DNA from: Clostridia bacterium
GTDB lineage: Bacteria > Bacillota > Clostridia > Christensenellales > Aristaeellaceae
NCBI GenBank assembly: GCA_017471125.1
Contig: JAFUWR010000132.1
Coordinates: forward strand, 1-5,708
DNA: 5,708 nucleotides
Direction of reading: 5' to 3'
Below are positions 5,084 through 5,708 of this stretch, one piece after another; the first letter of the stretch is position 1; every line of letters begins with the position of its first letter. A program made the position numbers and the translations under genes. Under the pieces are notes generated by a model. It searched no databases. It had not been told where the DNA came from and worked only from the letters and a program-made list of their open reading frames with translations.

Positions 5084-5708
5084 ATGAAGAAACTGCTTGC
5101 CGTTATGATCGCCGTCCTCATGTGTCTGGGCGTGACCGCCGTGGCCGAGGGGACCTACAACGTTGGCATCTGCCAGCTCGTGCAGCACGTGGCGCTGGAC
5201 GCCGCCACCCAGGGCTTCCAGGACGCGCTGACCGCGAAGCTGGGCGACGCCGTCAGCTTTGACGTGCAGAACGCCTCCGGCGACTCCAACACCTGCTCCA
5301 CCATCGTGAACACCTTCGTCTCCAACGGCGTGGACCTCATCATGGCCAACGCCACGCCCGCCCTGCAGGCCGCCGTGGCCGCCACCGGCGACATCCCGAT
5401 CCTGGGCACCTCCGTCACCGACTACGCCACCGCCCTGGACATGGACGACTGGACCGGCGCGACGGGCATCAACGTGTCCGGCACCTCCGACCTGGCCCCG
5501 CTGGACCAGCAGGCCGCGATGCTCCAGGAGCTGTTCCCCGACGCCGCCAACGTGGGCCTGCTCTATTGCTCCGCAGAACCCAATTCCAAATACCAGGTGG
5601 ATGTGATCACCGGCTATCTGACCGCCCTGGGCTATGAATGCGTGGAATACACCTTCGCCGATTCCAACGACGTGGCCTCCGTCGCCCAGAGCGCCTGCGA
5701 CAGCAGCG
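5084..5708 (+). CDS. ABC transporter substrate-binding protein, TrpX-like (ABC_sub_bind family), 3' end outside window
   Basis: Partial gene running off the window after 208 complete codons. The ATG at 5084 follows an excellent ribosome binding site, AGGAGGA (5070-5076). Residues 1-21 form a Sec signal peptide (MKK, hydrophobic core, then AVA-E), so the protein is exported. Cys14 is preceded by VLM, a poor lipobox, so lipid anchoring is doubtful. The mature part begins TYNVGICQLVQH and continues with LDAATQGFQDAL, NASGD, VDLIMANATPA, IPILGTSVTDY and VGLLYCSAEPNS, the recognisable pattern of COG2984/ABC_sub_bind proteins. Characterised members of this family, such as streptococcal TrpX, bind aromatic amino acids. 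The permease and ATPase genes would be expected just downstream. The Phe-rich leader ORF and terminator upstream point to control by aromatic amino acid supply, which makes Phe, Tyr or Trp uptake the best guess. The substrate is inferred, the family is not. Confidence 0.92.
   Translation, partial: MKKLLAVMIAVLMCLGVTAVAEGTYNVGICQLVQHVALDAATQGFQDALTAKLGDAVSFDVQNASGDSNTCSTIVNTFVSNGVDLIMANATPALQAAVAATGDIPILGTSVTDYATALDMDDWTGATGINVSGTSDLAPLDQQAAMLQELFPDAANVGLLYCSAEPNSKYQVDVITGYLTALGYECVEYTFADSNDVASVAQSACDSS

Noticed and set aside
4993..5262. ORF of 89 codons overlapping the leader stop and the binding-protein gene
   Set aside because: It starts at a TTG, passes through the terminator and then is an out-of-frame shadow of the binding-protein gene with Arg/Gly-rich low-complexity translation.

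Overview
The window looks like chromosomal DNA from a GC-rich, Gram-positive-type anaerobe, most likely an uncultured member of the Clostridia (Christensenellales or Oscillospirales would fit). This is inferred from the strong preference for C/G-ending codons, the hybrid kinase architecture, the style of the ABC binding protein, and a purine-rich heptad repeat element of a kind I recall from gut Clostridia. No database was consulted. All genes are on the + strand.

Layout: (1) 1-1113 is the 3' part of a CapA/PgsA-type metallophosphatase-fold protein, followed by a strong intrinsic terminator at 1122-1148. (2) 1164-2006 is ispE, a complete MEP-pathway kinase of isoprenoid synthesis. It starts only 15 nt after that terminator, and its last 19 codons break with the codon usage of the rest of the gene. 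(3) 2006-2156 is a small inverted-repeat element: four GGAGTGA-like heptads, two short palindromes, then five heptads in the opposite orientation. It touches the ispE stop codon and also carries a minus-strand terminator-like hairpin. (4) 2228-4735 is a soluble hybrid sensor histidine kinase (PAS-PAS-HisKA-HATPase-REC-REC, 835 aa). (5) 4788-4815 is a near-perfect sigma-A promoter. It drives a 48-codon ORF (4850-4996) with seven Phe codons and one Tyr codon within 14 codons, then a GC-rich hairpin with a T tract (5022-5055), then the start of an ABC transporter substrate-binding protein of the tryptophan/aromatic-type family (5084 to the window end).

The most interesting part is region 5. Promoter, Phe-rich small ORF, possible antiterminator, terminator and aromatic-type transporter gene follow each other in the order expected for ribosome-mediated transcription attenuation, as in the pheL-pheA leader of enterobacteria. 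If correct, a ribosome stalled by lack of charged tRNA-Phe would switch on an uptake system, which would suggest phenylalanine (or a related aromatic compound) as its substrate. This is inference from sequence. The alternative is that the small ORF is an ordinary small membrane protein.

The capA-like gene, ispE and the kinase do not form an obvious pathway together. They look like neighbouring housekeeping and regulatory genes separated by a terminator and a repeat element.
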